Assembly (NCBI RefSeq): GCF_004917065.1
Contig: NZ_SSYA01000001.1
Coordinates: 824,550-888,549, forward strand
Length of the DNA: 64,000 bases
DNA from: Geomonas ferrireducens
GTDB taxonomy: Bacteria; Desulfobacterota; Desulfuromonadia; Geobacterales; Geobacteraceae
Direction: 5' to 3'
In this document: positions 51,773-62,152 of the stretch, piece by piece
Numbering within the stretch: the stretch's first letter is position 1
Layout: every line of letters begins with the position of its first letter
Notes under the pieces: model-generated
Told to the model about the DNA's origin: nothing
What the model saw: only the letters and a program-made list of their open reading frames with translations
The model's database searches: none
Made by a program: the position numbers and the translations under genes

Positions 51773-54415
51773 ATGTCACAGTGCCGGCACCAGACCATCC
51801 ATCAGAAAGACTACACAGTTCCCGACTACTTGGTTGAGACAGTCGAGCTCGAGTTCGACCTTGATCCGGAAGAGACCAAGGTGGTCTCGCGCCTCTCCCT
51901 GCGCAGCAACCATGAGCGCGGCGCGACTCCGCGCCCCCTCGTGCTGGACGGCGAGGAGCTGACCTTGCTTTCGCTGAAGCTGGACGGCGCCGAGCTCGCG
52001 CCTGAGCGCTACCGGGTCGAGGAGGAAAGGCTCGTCATCGACGCCCCGCCGGAGCGCTTCGTCCTCGAGGTGACCACCAGGATCAACCCCGCCGCGAACA
52101 CCGCCCTTTCCGGCCTCTACGCCTCCGGCCCCATGCTCTGCACCCAGTGCGAAGCGGAAGGGTTCCGGCGCATCACCTACTTCCTGGACCGCCCCGACGT
52201 CATGGCGGTCTACACCGTGACGCTCAGAGGGGACAAGGCGGCCTGCCCGGTCCTGCTCTCCAACGGGAACCTCGTCGAGAAGGGGGAACTGCCGGACGGG
52301 CGCCACTACGCCGTGTGGCACGACCCCTTCAAGAAGCCGAGCTACCTCTTCGCGGTGGTCGCCGGCGACCTCGTGCACATCTCGGATCGCTTCACGACCA
52401 TGAGCGGACGCGAGGTGACGCTGGAGATCTACGTCGAGGAGAGAAACCGGGACAAGTGCGGCCACGCGCTCGTCTCGCTCGCCAACGCCATGCGCTGGGA
52501 CGAGGAGAAATTCGGCCGCGAGTACGACCTGGACGTCTACATGGTGGTCGCGGTGGACGATTTCAACATGGGCGCCATGGAGAACAAGGGGCTGAACGTC
52601 TTCAACTCGCGCTACGTGCTGGCAAGCCCGGAGAGCGCCACCGACGACGACTACATGGCGATCGAGGAGGTGATCGGGCACGAGTACTTCCATAACTGGA
52701 CCGGCAACCGCATCACCTGCCGCGACTGGTTCCAGCTTTCGCTGAAGGAGGGGCTCACCATCTTCCGCGACCAGGAGTTCTCCGCGGACATGCAGTCGCG
52801 CCCGGTGAAGCGAATCGCCGACGTAAAGGGGCTCAGAAGCGCCCAGTTCGCCGAGGACGCCGGCCCCTTGGCCCACCCGGTGCGCCCGGAGTCGTACGTC
52901 GAGATCAACAACTTCTACAGCATGACCGTCTACCACAAGGGTGGCGAGGTGATCCGGATGCTCGAGACCCTGCTCGGCCGGGAGGGTTTCCGCAAGGGGA
53001 TGGACCTTTACTTCGAGCGGCACGACGGCCAGGCGGTCCGGGTCGACGAATTCGTGCAGGCGATGGCGGACGCAGGCGGGCGCGACCTCGCGCAGTTCAT
53101 GCTCTGGTACGACCAGGCCGGCACCTCGGTCCTCACCGTGACCGACGCCTGGGACGCGGGGAGCGGCAGCTACACCCTCACCGTCAAACAGAGCTGCCCG
53201 CCGACGCCGGGGCAGCCCGAGAAGAAGCCCTTCCACATGCCGCTCGTCATGGGACTTTTGGACCGCGAAGGGAACGAACTTCCGCTTACGCTCGCAGGTG
53301 AAGCCGCCCCGTCCGGGACAAAGCGGGTGCTGGAACTTACCCGGGAGACCGAGAGCTTCGTCTTCACGGGGCTTTCCAGCCGCCCGGTCCCCTCGCTGAA
53401 CAGGAACTTCTCCGCGCCGGTGAAGCTCGACTACCCCTACAGCGACGATGACCTCACCCTCCTGATGACCCGCGACAGCGATCCCTTCGTGCGCTGGGAG
53501 GCGGGACAGGTGCAGGCGCTCAAGCAGATCATGGGGCTTGTCGCCGACTTCCAGGCGGGACGCGATGCGCGCGTTTCCGAGAGCTTCATCGAGTCGTTCC
53601 GCAGGCTTCTGAACGACGACCGCCAGGACCGGGCCTTCCTCGCCGAAGCGCTCACCCTACCCTCCGAGAGCTACCTCGCCGAGCAGATGGAGGTGATCGA
53701 TCCATCCGCGATCCACGCCGCCCGTGAGCTCGTGCGCGCCACGGTGGGGGGAAGGCTTTCCGCCGAGCTTTTACGCGTGCGGCAAAAGTGCGCGCCTACC
53801 GCACCCTACCGCCCCGACGACGGGCTCTCCGGCTGCCGCAGGGTGAACACCATCTGCCTCTCCTACCTGATGGCGGCGGGCGGACAGGATGCCATCGACA
53901 TGAGCATGGCGCAGCTTAGGCGCTCGGACAACATGACCGACACCTTGGGCGCCCTCGTCTCGCTGACCGGATGCGCCTGCCCGGAGCGCGAGGAGGCGCT
54001 GGGACTTTTCTACGACAAATGGCGCGGCGACCGCGGCGTCATCGACAAGTGGTTCTCGCTGCAGGCGACCTCGCGTCTTCCCGACACCTTGGACCGCGTG
54101 CTCGCGCTCCTGGAGCACCCCGACTTCGACATCCGCAACCCGAACCGGGTGCGTTCGCTGGTCGGCGCCTTCAGCCAGGCGAACCAGGTCCGTTTCCACG
54201 ACGTAAGCGGACGGGGTTACCGCTTCCTCGGCGACCAGATCCTGCGCCTGAACGCGATCAACCCGCAGATCGCCGCGCGCATGCTCACCCCGTTCAGCCG
54301 CTGGCGCCGCTTCGATGCCGCCCGCCAGGAGCTGATGAAGAAGGAGCTGGAGCGCATCCTGGCCGAACCCGGACTTGCCCGCGACGTCTACGAGCTCGCC
54401 GAGAAGAGCCTCTAG
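51773..54415 (+). CDS. pepN: Aminopeptidase N (M1 family)
   Basis: 880 residues, the normal length. The zinc site is HEYFHNWTGNR (HExxH) with the third ligand Glu in LKEGLTIFRDQEF; the GAMEN exopeptidase motif is MGAMENKG. It removes N-terminal residues from peptides in the cytoplasm. The N-terminus (MSQCRHQTIHQKDYTVPDYLV) starts at the ATG at 51773 with GAGAGGG upstream; a longer frame to 51659 would remove the promoter. It is the first gene after a divergent region, with its own promoter, and is followed by a regulator with a hairpin leader. Confidence 0.97.
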   Translation: MSQCRHQTIHQKDYTVPDYLVETVELEFDLDPEETKVVSRLSLRSNHERGATPRPLVLDGEELTLLSLKLDGAELAPERYRVEEERLVIDAPPERFVLEVTTRINPAANTALSGLYASGPMLCTQCEAEGFRRITYFLDRPDVMAVYTVTLRGDKAACPVLLSNGNLVEKGELPDGRHYAVWHDPFKKPSYLFAVVAGDLVHISDRFTTMSGREVTLEIYVEERNRDKCGHALVSLANAMRWDEEKFGREYDLDVYMVVAVDDFNMGAMENKGLNVFNSRYVLASPESATDDDYMAIEEVIGHEYFHNWTGNRITCRDWFQLSLKEGLTIFRDQEFSADMQSRPVKRIADVKGLRSAQFAEDAGPLAHPVRPESYVEINNFYSMTVYHKGGEVIRMLETLLGREGFRKGMDLYFERHDGQAVRVDEFVQAMADAGGRDLAQFMLWYDQAGTSVLTVTDAWDAGSGSYTLTVKQSCPPTPGQPEKKPFHMPLVMGLLDREGNELPLTLAGEAAPSGTKRVLELTRETESFVFTGLSSRPVPSLNRNFSAPVKLDYPYSDDDLTLLMTRDSDPFVRWEAGQVQALKQIMGLVADFQAGRDARVSESFIESFRRLLNDDRQDRAFLAEALTLPSESYLAEQMEVIDPSAIHAARELVRATVGGRLSAELLRVRQKCAPTAPYRPDDGLSGCRRVNTICLSYLMAAGGQDAIDMSMAQLRRSDNMTDTLGALVSLTGCACPEREEALGLFYDKWRGDRGVIDKWFSLQATSRLPDTLDRVLALLEHPDFDIRNPNRVRSLVGAFSQANQVRFHDVSGRGYRFLGDQILRLNAINPQIAARMLTPFSRWRRFDAARQELMKKELERILAEPGLARDVYELAEKSL

Positions 54416-54446
54416 TACTCATGCTCCCCTTCAGATAATGAAAAAG

Positions 54447-54503
54447 CGGCCGATAAGTAACTCATCCGGAACCATTTTGGACGGAGGAGCCGCTTATCGG
54501 CCG
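54447..54503 (+). other. Long hairpin in the leader of the GGDEF-EAL gene
   Basis: CGGCCGATAAG (54447-54457) pairs perfectly with CTTATCGGCCG (54493-54503). The 35-base loop includes an inner TCCG/CGGA stem and the only good Shine-Dalgarno sequence, GGAGGAG (54484-54490), which is 17 bases from the ATG at 54508. It lies 30 bases past the pepN stop. It lacks a T tract, so it is not a typical terminator. Confidence 0.7.
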
Positions 54504-54507
54504 ACAT

Positions 54508-57228
54508 ATGAAACCAACCACGTCTCAAGACAATCTGCTGACCGCGCGGCCGCTGGCCGTCCTCGGCCTGCTCCTCATGGTCACCTTCGTCACGGAATCC
54601 GTGGTGATGTCCCTCCTTTCATACCTGTTCCCCTCCCTTGACGGATTCCCCGCGGTCTTCACCGACGCCCTTTTCCTTACCGCCCTGAGTGCCCCGGCGG
54701 TATGGTGGCTCATCGCACGTCCTCTGGAGTTCCTCGCGCGTCGGGAATCCGTCACGGCCCGGACCGTGCTTCGCTCCATCGCCGAAGCGGTGATCATCTT
54801 CGACGCTAACGGGACCATCTACACCCTGAACCACGCCGCCGAAACCATCTTCGGCTACGCTCCCGGCGAAATGGAGGGACGCGACATCCTTCTCGTCCTG
54901 CCGGAAATCGCCCCCAGCGAACCGCCCCTTGCCTGGCGGCGCCCTCCAGGCGAGAGCCGCGGGCGGCACCGGGACGGCACCCTCCTCCCGGTGGAGGTCT
55001 CGGTGGGAGAGCTGGAACTGCCGCGCGGCGGGAAGTTCATCGCGATAGTCCGCGACATCAGGGCGCTGAAGCGCGCGCTCGCCGCGGCCGAGGAACAGCA
55101 TGCTCTTTTGGGGAGCCTCCTGCAGCAAAGCGCCGTCCCCATCTTCGTGCTGGATCCCGAGCACCGCGTGCTGATCTGGAACCGCGCCTGCGAGGAGCTG
55201 ACCGGCAGGAAGGCGCAAGAGATGGTCGGGACCGACCTCGCCTGGCAAGCCTTCTACCCCTCCCCCACCCCGGTTCTTGCCGACCTCGTGATCACCGGCG
55301 ACCTGGAAAGGGTGCGCGAGGAGTGCGGCCCGGTGCGGCAGTCCCATCTCATCCCTGAAGGGCTCCAGGCGGAGGGGTGGTACAACAACCTGAACGGGCA
55401 GGACCGCTACATCGTATTCGACGCCGCACCGGTACGCTCCGGCAGCGGGAAGCTGCTGGCGGTGATCGAGTCCCTCGAGGACATCACCCAGCGCAAGCGC
55501 TACGAGGAGCAGCTCGAATACCAGGCGAGCTACGACCTCCTGACCGGGCTCGTGAACCGCAACCTGCTCGCCGACCGCATGCGCCAGGCGCTGCTCATGT
55601 CCCGCCGGGAGCGGCGCGAGGTGGCGCTTTTCATGCTGGATCTGGACAGCTTCCAGGCGGTGAACGACGCCGTCGGCCACGACGAGGGGGATCGCCTGCT
55701 CAAGGTGATCGCCGAACGCCTGGCCGGCTGCGTCAGGGCCGAAGACACCGTGGCGCGCCGCGACAGCGACGAGTTCGTGGTACTGATCTCGGACCCAGCC
55801 GCCTCCGACAACGCGGCCCTCATCGCCGGCAAGCTCCAGGAGGCAGTGGCCCGCCCCATACGGCTTGCGGGACGGGAGGTAGCGGTCACGGCGAACGTCG
55901 GCATCGCCGTCCATCCCAGGGACGGCGAGGACGCGCCGACGCTTTTGCGCAACGCCGAGGCAGCCCTCTACCGCGCCAAGGAACTGGGGCGCCAGAACTT
56001 CCAATTCCACACCGGCGAGATGAACGCGAGATCCCTCGCCCGCATGACCTTGGAAAACCACCTGCGCCACGCCCTGGAGCGCCATGAGCTGGTCGTCTAC
56101 TACCAGCCCAAGGCAAGCCTCTCCTCCGGCGCCGTGGTCGGGATGGAGGCGCTTTTACGCTGGCACAGCCCGGAGCTCGGGGTGGTCCCCCCCGACACCT
56201 TCATCCCGCTTGCCGAGGAGACCGGCCTCATCCTTCCGATCGGGGCCTGGGTGCTGAAGACGGCCTGCGCCCAGATCCGCGCCTGGCGTGACACCGGGAT
56301 AGCGTCCCCCCCCGTGGCGGTCAACCTGTCGCCGCGCCAGTTCCGGCAGCATGACATAGCGGCGGCGGTGGCGCAGGTTCTCGTCGAGACCGGGCTCGAA
56401 CCACACCTGCTCGAACTGGAGATCACCGAGGGGATGGTGATGCAGGATGCGACTCGGGTCGCCGCGGTGCTCGGGGAGCTGAAGCAGATGGGGCTCACCC
56501 TCGCCATGGACGACTTCGGGACCGGCTATTCAAGCCTCGGTTACCTTAAGCGCTTCCCCTTCGACAAGCTAAAGATCGACAAGTCCTTCGTGCGGGACAT
56601 AACACGCGATCCAGACAGCGCTGCCATCGCCAAGGCGGTAATCGCCATGGCGCACAGCCTGCACCTCAAGGTGATTGCCGAGGGGGTTGAGACCCAGGGG
56701 CAGCTGAACTACCTAAAGAGCCAGGGGTGCGACGAGATCCAGGGGTACTTCCTCAGCAAGCCGGTCCCGGCGGGTGAGTTCGAAAGGCTCCTCACGGAAC
56801 AAAGACACATCCAGGTCCAGGAGCCCGGAGCCGCATGCCCGGAAAAAACGGTGCTGGTGGTGGACGACGACGAGGGGATTCTTGGGGCGCTGCAGCGGGT
56901 GCTTCTTGATGAGGGATACAACGTGCTGACGGCAAGGAACGCGGAGGAGGCTTTCGAACTGCTGTCGCTCAACCGGGTCTTGGTGATCCTTTCCGACTTC
57001 AAGATGCCCGGGATGGACGGGGCCGAGTTTCTCGGGCGCGCCAGGGAACTCTACCCGGACACGGTGCGCATCATGCTCTCCGGCTACGCCGACATCAACG
57101 CGATCACCAATGCGGTCAACCTCGGGGCGGTCTACAAGGTTATGTACAAACCGTGGGGTGAGAACGACATCAAAGAGAACGTGGGAGAGGCGTTCAGGCA
57201 CTACGCGCTGCTGCACTCAAGCCGCTAG
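54508..57228 (+). CDS. PAS-PAS-GGDEF-EAL-receiver c-di-GMP protein
   Basis: 906 residues. A membrane region at the N-terminus (two helices, about 15-72) is followed by two PAS domains (about 85-190, 195-320). The GGDEF domain is degenerate: RRDSDEF replaces GGDEF. The EAL domain (about 505-750) has MEALLRW, NLSPRQF, ITEGMVM, DDFGTGYSSLGYLKRFPFDKLKIDKSFV, VIAEGVET and GCDEIQGYFLSKP, so phosphodiesterase activity is likely. A C-terminal receiver (about 785-900; VVDDDEGILGAL, ILSDFKMPGMDG, KPW) is unusual in this position. The receiver matches the KPW subfamily of the 42-49 kb block. The ATG is 17 bases from its ribosome site, within a hairpin leader. Confidence 0.92.
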   Translation: MKPTTSQDNLLTARPLAVLGLLLMVTFVTESVVMSLLSYLFPSLDGFPAVFTDALFLTALSAPAVWWLIARPLEFLARRESVTARTVLRSIAEAVIIFDANGTIYTLNHAAETIFGYAPGEMEGRDILLVLPEIAPSEPPLAWRRPPGESRGRHRDGTLLPVEVSVGELELPRGGKFIAIVRDIRALKRALAAAEEQHALLGSLLQQSAVPIFVLDPEHRVLIWNRACEELTGRKAQEMVGTDLAWQAFYPSPTPVLADLVITGDLERVREECGPVRQSHLIPEGLQAEGWYNNLNGQDRYIVFDAAPVRSGSGKLLAVIESLEDITQRKRYEEQLEYQASYDLLTGLVNRNLLADRMRQALLMSRRERREVALFMLDLDSFQAVNDAVGHDEGDRLLKVIAERLAGCVRAEDTVARRDSDEFVVLISDPAASDNAALIAGKLQEAVARPIRLAGREVAVTANVGIAVHPRDGEDAPTLLRNAEAALYRAKELGRQNFQFHTGEMNARSLARMTLENHLRHALERHELVVYYQPKASLSSGAVVGMEALLRWHSPELGVVPPDTFIPLAEETGLILPIGAWVLKTACAQIRAWRDTGIASPPVAVNLSPRQFRQHDIAAAVAQVLVETGLEPHLLELEITEGMVMQDATRVAAVLGELKQMGLTLAMDDFGTGYSSLGYLKRFPFDKLKIDKSFVRDITRDPDSAAIAKAVIAMAHSLHLKVIAEGVETQGQLNYLKSQGCDEIQGYFLSKPVPAGEFERLLTEQRHIQVQEPGAACPEKTVLVVDDDEGILGALQRVLLDEGYNVLTARNAEEAFELLSLNRVLVILSDFKMPGMDGAEFLGRARELYPDTVRIMLSGYADINAITNAVNLGAVYKVMYKPWGENDIKENVGEAFRHYALLHSSR

Positions 57229-57234
57229 GGCGCC

Positions 57235-58299
<1,065 letters not shown>

Positions 58300-58308
58300 G
58301 AAAACCCC

Positions 58309-58336
58309 GGTTCTACGTTCTACGTTCTAGGTTCTA
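58309..58336. repeat. Heptamer repeat C (four NGTTCTA units)
   Basis: GGTTCTA, CGTTCTA, CGTTCTA, GGTTCTA in tandem, the same heptamer as in elements A and B with one base changed (C-A-A to C-T-A). No inverted partner is seen. It lies in the 52-base gap between corA and the EVE gene. Confidence 0.7.
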
Positions 58337-58351
58337 CGTCCGTGTGGTACT

Positions 58352-58822
58352 TCAGGGGGCGACACCGGCGAGCTTCATGATCCTGTCCCACTCCTCCTTG
58401 CGCACCGGCTGGACCGACAGACGGCTGCGGTTCAAAAGCACCATCTCCGAAAGCTCGGTGACGGTCTTCAGCTCCGCAAGGGTCACCGGCCTCGGCAACT
58501 CGCGCACGAAGCGAACGTCTACCATGAACCAGGTCGGCTTTTCCGGATTGCTGCGCGGGTCGAAGTACTTGCTTGCGGGGTCGAAGGCGGTGAAGTCGGG
58601 ATACCCTTCCCGCACCACCTCGGCGAGCCCCACGACGGCGGGCTCCGCGATGTTGCTGTGGTAGAAGAGGACCTGGTCACCGACCTTGATCTGGTCGCGC
58701 AGAAAGTTGCGCGCCTGGAAGTTGCGGACCCCGTCCCAATGCTCGGTGGCGTCGGGACGATTCCTGAGATCGTCGAGGGAAAAGCTGGAGGGTTCGCTCT
58801 TGAAGAGCCAGTAATTGGGCAT
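58352..58822 (-). CDS. EVE-domain protein
   Basis: 156 residues, nearly all EVE domain: NYWLFKSEPSSFSLDDL at the start, WDGVRNFQARNFLRD, VGDQVLFYHSN and VGLAEVVREGYPD, then PTWFMVDVRFVREL. EVE/PUA-like folds bind modified DNA or RNA bases, and several are encoded next to DNA-modification or repair genes. Here the gene follows polX by 20 bases on the same strand, which fits a nucleic-acid surveillance role. It is a single-domain member with no fused nuclease. Confidence 0.9.
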   Translation of the reverse strand: MPNYWLFKSEPSSFSLDDLRNRPDATEHWDGVRNFQARNFLRDQIKVGDQVLFYHSNIAEPAVVGLAEVVREGYPDFTAFDPASKYFDPRSNPEKPTWFMVDVRFVRELPRPVTLAELKTVTELSEMVLLNRSRLSVQPVRKEEWDRIMKLAGVAP

Positions 58823-58842
58823 GTCTTATGTTCCTTTCTTGG

Positions 58843-60561
58843 TTACTTCTTCCTTTTCAACCGCTTCAGCAGTTCCTCCGCCGACAGCGTGTTGAGCACG
58901 TCCTCCCGCTCGAGCCAGCCGCGCTGCGCGACGGAAATCCCCCAGGGCAGGGTCTCGAACTGCAGCTTCGCGTGCGTGTCCGTGTTGATCGCGATCTTCA
59001 CGCCGAGCTCCTTCGCGCGGCGCACGTAGCGGTCCTCCAGGTCGAGCCGGAGCGGATAGGCGTTGATCTCGAGGGCGGTCCCGGTCTCCTTCGCTACCTG
59101 CAGCACCTCTTCCATGTCGAGCTGGTACCCCTCCCGCTCCCCGATGATGCGGCCGGTCGGATGCGCGATGATGTGCACGTGCGGGTTGCGCATGGCGGCC
59201 ACGATGCGCGCCGTCATCGCCTCCTTCGTCCCGTTGAAGCCGGAATGGATCGATGCCACCACCACGTCGAGCTCCGCCAGCACCTCGTCCGGGAAATCGA
59301 GGGAGCCGTCGTTGCGGATGTCCATCTCCGTGCCGTGCAGCACCCTGAAACCGTCCAGCTCCCGGTTCAGCGCCCGGACCTCCGCCTGCTGCTCCATGAG
59401 GCGCTCCACGGTGAGACCGCGGGCGACGCCGAGCCCCTGGGAATGGTCGGTAACCGCGATGTAGGAGAGCCCCCTGAGACGGGCCGCCTCGACGAGCTCC
59501 GCGATGCCGTGGGCGCCGTCGCTCCACCGTGAATGGACGTGCAGGTCCCCCTTCACGTCTTGTGCGGTGATCAGTCGCGGCAGCCGCCCCTTGAGCGCCG
59601 CCTCGATCTCACCCTGGTCCTCGCGCAGCACGGCGGGAACGAAGGAAAGCTCCAGCAGGCGGTAGATGTCCTCCTCGTTCTCGCCCCCCACCCGGGCGTT
59701 GTCCTCCTCGCGGAAGATGCCGTACTCGTTGATCTTCAGCCCACGTTTCTGCGCCATCTCCCTCAGGCGCACGTTGTGGGCCTGACTCCCGGTCAGATAG
59801 GCAAGCGCCGCGCCGTACGAGGCAGGCTCGACCACACGCAGGTCAACCTGCACCCCCTCCCGAATCGTGACGCTGGCCCGGGTCGGTCCCCTCATGATCA
59901 CGTCGTGCACCTGCGTGAGACCGAGAAAGGCCTCCATGACCGCCGCTGGATCGGGAGAGGTGGCAACGATGTCGATGTCCTTGATGGTGTCGCGCCGGCG
60001 CCGGATGCTCCCGGCCACCTCGATGCGCTCGACGGGCGCCTTCTCCCTTAGAGCCGCCACCAGCTCCTCGGCCGCCGGCAGCATGCGCCCGAGCGGCTGG
60101 CGCTCGCGTCCCCGCTTTACCGCCTGGATCCCCTTGAGGATGTTCTCCTCGGTCTTCTGCTTGATCCCCTTGATGCCTGTGAGGCGGTGATCGAGAGCCG
60201 CCTTTTCCAACTCCTCGAGGCTCGCTATCTGCAGCGCATCGTAAATCGCCTTGGCGGTCTTGGGGCCCAAGTCCGGGACGGCCAGCATGTTGAAGACCCC
60301 CGCCGGGATCTCCTGCTTCAGTTGCTCGTAGTAGGCCATGCTCCCGGTCTGCAGGTATTCCTCTATGCGTGCCGCGAGGTCCGCACCCACACCCGGGATC
60401 TCCAGGAGCTCCTTGTGCGTCATCTGGGCGAGGTCGCGGTTCAGCCCCTCCAGGTTCAAGGACGCCCTGCGATAGGCCCTGATCTTGAAGATGTTGTCCT
60501 GCCGGATCTCCATGATGTCGGCGATCTCATCGAAGATCCGCGCTATCTCGCGGTTTTTCAT
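58843..60561 (-). CDS. polX: DNA polymerase X with PHP 3'-5' exonuclease domain
   Basis: 572 residues, the normal bacterial length. N-terminal family X part with an HhH lyase-like region (residues about 1-80, DEIADIMEIRQDNIFKIRAYRRASLNL) and the nucleotidyltransferase site GSIRRRRDTIKDIDIVAT (the three Asp/metal positions kept). C-terminal PHP domain (about 335-572) with DLHVHSRWSDG, ITDHSQGLG and the NTDTHA motif, which carries metals for 3'-5' exonuclease. It repairs gaps in base-excision repair. The start is the ATG at 60561, with GGAGG five bases upstream; the in-frame ATG at 60573 lies within that ribosome site. Confidence 0.95.
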   Translation of the reverse strand: MKNREIARIFDEIADIMEIRQDNIFKIRAYRRASLNLEGLNRDLAQMTHKELLEIPGVGADLAARIEEYLQTGSMAYYEQLKQEIPAGVFNMLAVPDLGPKTAKAIYDALQIASLEELEKAALDHRLTGIKGIKQKTEENILKGIQAVKRGRERQPLGRMLPAAEELVAALREKAPVERIEVAGSIRRRRDTIKDIDIVATSPDPAAVMEAFLGLTQVHDVIMRGPTRASVTIREGVQVDLRVVEPASYGAALAYLTGSQAHNVRLREMAQKRGLKINEYGIFREEDNARVGGENEEDIYRLLELSFVPAVLREDQGEIEAALKGRLPRLITAQDVKGDLHVHSRWSDGAHGIAELVEAARLRGLSYIAVTDHSQGLGVARGLTVERLMEQQAEVRALNRELDGFRVLHGTEMDIRNDGSLDFPDEVLAELDVVVASIHSGFNGTKEAMTARIVAAMRNPHVHIIAHPTGRIIGEREGYQLDMEEVLQVAKETGTALEINAYPLRLDLEDRYVRRAKELGVKIAINTDTHAKLQFETLPWGISVAQRGWLEREDVLNTLSAEELLKRLKRKK

Positions 60562-60597
60562 ATGGACCTCCAACCGGTTTCCGTCACCGTCGTCGGA

Positions 60598-61203
60598 TCA
60601 GCGCCCGGCCTGGTCGCCCCAAAGCTCCTTCAGCCTGTGGTCCCGGCCGCAGCTCAAACGGTAGTAAGAGTACCGCAACGGGTTCTTCTTGTAATAGTGC
60701 TGATGATATTCCTCAGCCGGATAAAACTCGGTCGCCGGCACGATCTCCGTCGCGATCGTCCCCTTGAACGGCTTGTTCGCCTCGAGTGCCTGCTTGGACT
60801 TGAGCGCCAGACGGCGCTGCTCCTCGTCGTGATAGAAGATGGCGCTGCGGTACTGGTGTCCGGCGTCGCAGAACTGGCGGTCCTTGGCGGTCGGGTCGAT
60901 GTTGTGCCAGAAGCGCGTGAGGAGCTTGTCGTAGCTTATCTTCCCGGGATCGTAGATGACCTGAACCGATTCGGCGTGGCCGGTGCCTCCTGCGGAAACC
61001 TCCTCGTAGGTCGGGTTCCTGGCATGTCCGCCGGTGTACCCGGAGGTGACGGAAACCACCCCCGGCAGTTCATCGAAGGGGTGCTCCATGCACCAGAAGC
61101 ACCCCCCGGCGAAGGTCGCCTTCTGCAACGGGGCGGCCGGCAACGAACCCGCCGCCGTCAGCAGGAACAGGAAGGCTAGCGTCACTGCAGTCAAAGTTTT
61201 CAT
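60598..61203 (-). CDS. msrA: Peptide methionine-S-sulfoxide reductase, exported
   Basis: 201 residues. Reduces the S-epimer of methionine sulfoxide in damaged proteins. The catalytic motif GCFWCMEHPF is present, as are GYTGGHARNPTYEEV and the GHAESVQVIYD and YDPGKIS blocks. A signal peptide (1-23, LTAVTLAFLFLLTAAGSLPAA) places it in the periplasm, unlike cytoplasmic MsrA. Resolving Cys near the C-terminus: SCGRDHRLKELWG. The ATG at 61203 has GGAGA upstream. It precedes polX by 36 bases and follows msrB by 236. Confidence 0.94.
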   Translation of the reverse strand: MKTLTAVTLAFLFLLTAAGSLPAAPLQKATFAGGCFWCMEHPFDELPGVVSVTSGYTGGHARNPTYEEVSAGGTGHAESVQVIYDPGKISYDKLLTRFWHNIDPTAKDRQFCDAGHQYRSAIFYHDEEQRRLALKSKQALEANKPFKGTIATEIVPATEFYPAEEYHQHYYKKNPLRYSYYRLSCGRDHRLKELWGDQAGR

Positions 61204-61439
61204 CGTCGTCTCTCCAAAACGAGCCGCAAAGCCAGACAAAAAGCGAAGTATCCAGGGATGAAAGGGATACAGGGGATAAGGTCAAGCCCGAAGGCTCTAT
61301 GGTTTACATTCCTGTGTTTCAAGGTGTAAAGCCTCTATCCTGTTCATCCCCTTCATCCCTGTTAAACGTATTAAAGCCTTTCTTTGCGCCTTAGCGGCTT
61401 CGCGTCTTTGCGTTGAGTCTTTACGTTTTTCGTCTTTAA
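61204..61439. other. Intergenic region between msrB and msrA
   Basis: 236 bases. It contains short repeated motifs (TTCATCCC; CTTTGCG repeated three times around 61382-61415). No gene or clear promoter is seen, though it is large enough to hold one for msrA. Confidence 0.4.
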
Positions 61440-61955
61440 CTACTTGGTGGCCACGAACTGCAGCGCCGCTGAGTTCATGCAGTAGCGCAGCCCGGTCGGC
61501 TTCGGGCCGTCATTGAAGACGTGACCCAGGTGACCACCGCAGCGGCGGCAGAGCACCTCGGTCCTGGTGGAGAAGAAGCTTCTATCCACCGCCGTCTTCA
61601 CGTTCTCCGCCGCGATGGGGCGGGTGAAGCTGGGCCACCCGGTGCCGGACTCGAACTTGTCCTCGGACTTGAACAAATCCAGTCCGCACCCCGCACAACG
61701 GTAAACGCCGTGATCATGGGTCGTCGCGTACTTGCCGGTGAAGGCACGCTCGGTACCTTTCTCACGAAGGATGTGGTACTGCTCCGGGGTTAGTATCTTC
61801 TTCCATTCCGCGTTGGTCTTTACTACCTCGTCAGTCATGATATAACTCCCCTTTTCCGCGGAGTACACTTTGAGCTTGGAAGCGGCGTCGGCCTCGATAC
61901 CTAGTGCCGTCGCCAGAAAGAACAAAAAGCCGATTATCAGTCTGGCCTTCTTCAT
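61440..61955 (-). CDS. msrB: Peptide methionine-R-sulfoxide reductase, exported
   Basis: 171 residues. Reduces the R-epimer of methionine sulfoxide. Zinc ligands CAGC and CRRC are present, as are [19 protein letters not shown], and the catalytic Cys in [12 protein letters not shown] signal peptide (1-24, [19 protein letters not shown]) sends it to the periplasm, where it would pair with the periplasmic MsrA downstream. The ATG at 61955 has GGAGG eight bases upstream; the frame upstream is not family-like. Confidence 0.95.
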   Translation of the reverse strand: MKKARLIIGFLFFLATALGIEADAASKLKVYSAEKGSYIMTDEVVKTNAEWKKILTPEQYHILREKGTERAFTGKYATTHDHGVYRCAGCGLDLFKSEDKFESGTGWPSFTRPIAAENVKTAVDRSFFSTRTEVLCRRCGGHLGHVFNDGPKPTGLRYCMNSAALQFVATK

Positions 61956-62090
61956 GACGTCTGCCTCCTCTACACTGTTGGAACGTCTCCAGTTGCACAG
62001 ACTCAGGATAACATACGGCGTCAAATATTGCATGACAGCTCCGGACTGAAGAATCATCGCTCTTTGCCGAAGAGTAATGCCAGTTTGGGG

Positions 62091-62119
62091 TTGAACAGGG
62101 AGAGCTTATCCTGAATAAT
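62091..62119 (+). promoter_or_regulatory. Sigma-70-type promoter candidate for the DUF4124 gene
   Basis: TTGAAC (62091-62096), 17-base spacer, AATAAT (62114-62119), about 33 bases before the start codon at 62153. It falls in the 197-base region shared with the divergent msrB gene. Confidence 0.4.
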
Positions 62120-62152
62120 AGGTAACGCTGCAAGTCAGCATCTGGAGGGAAG

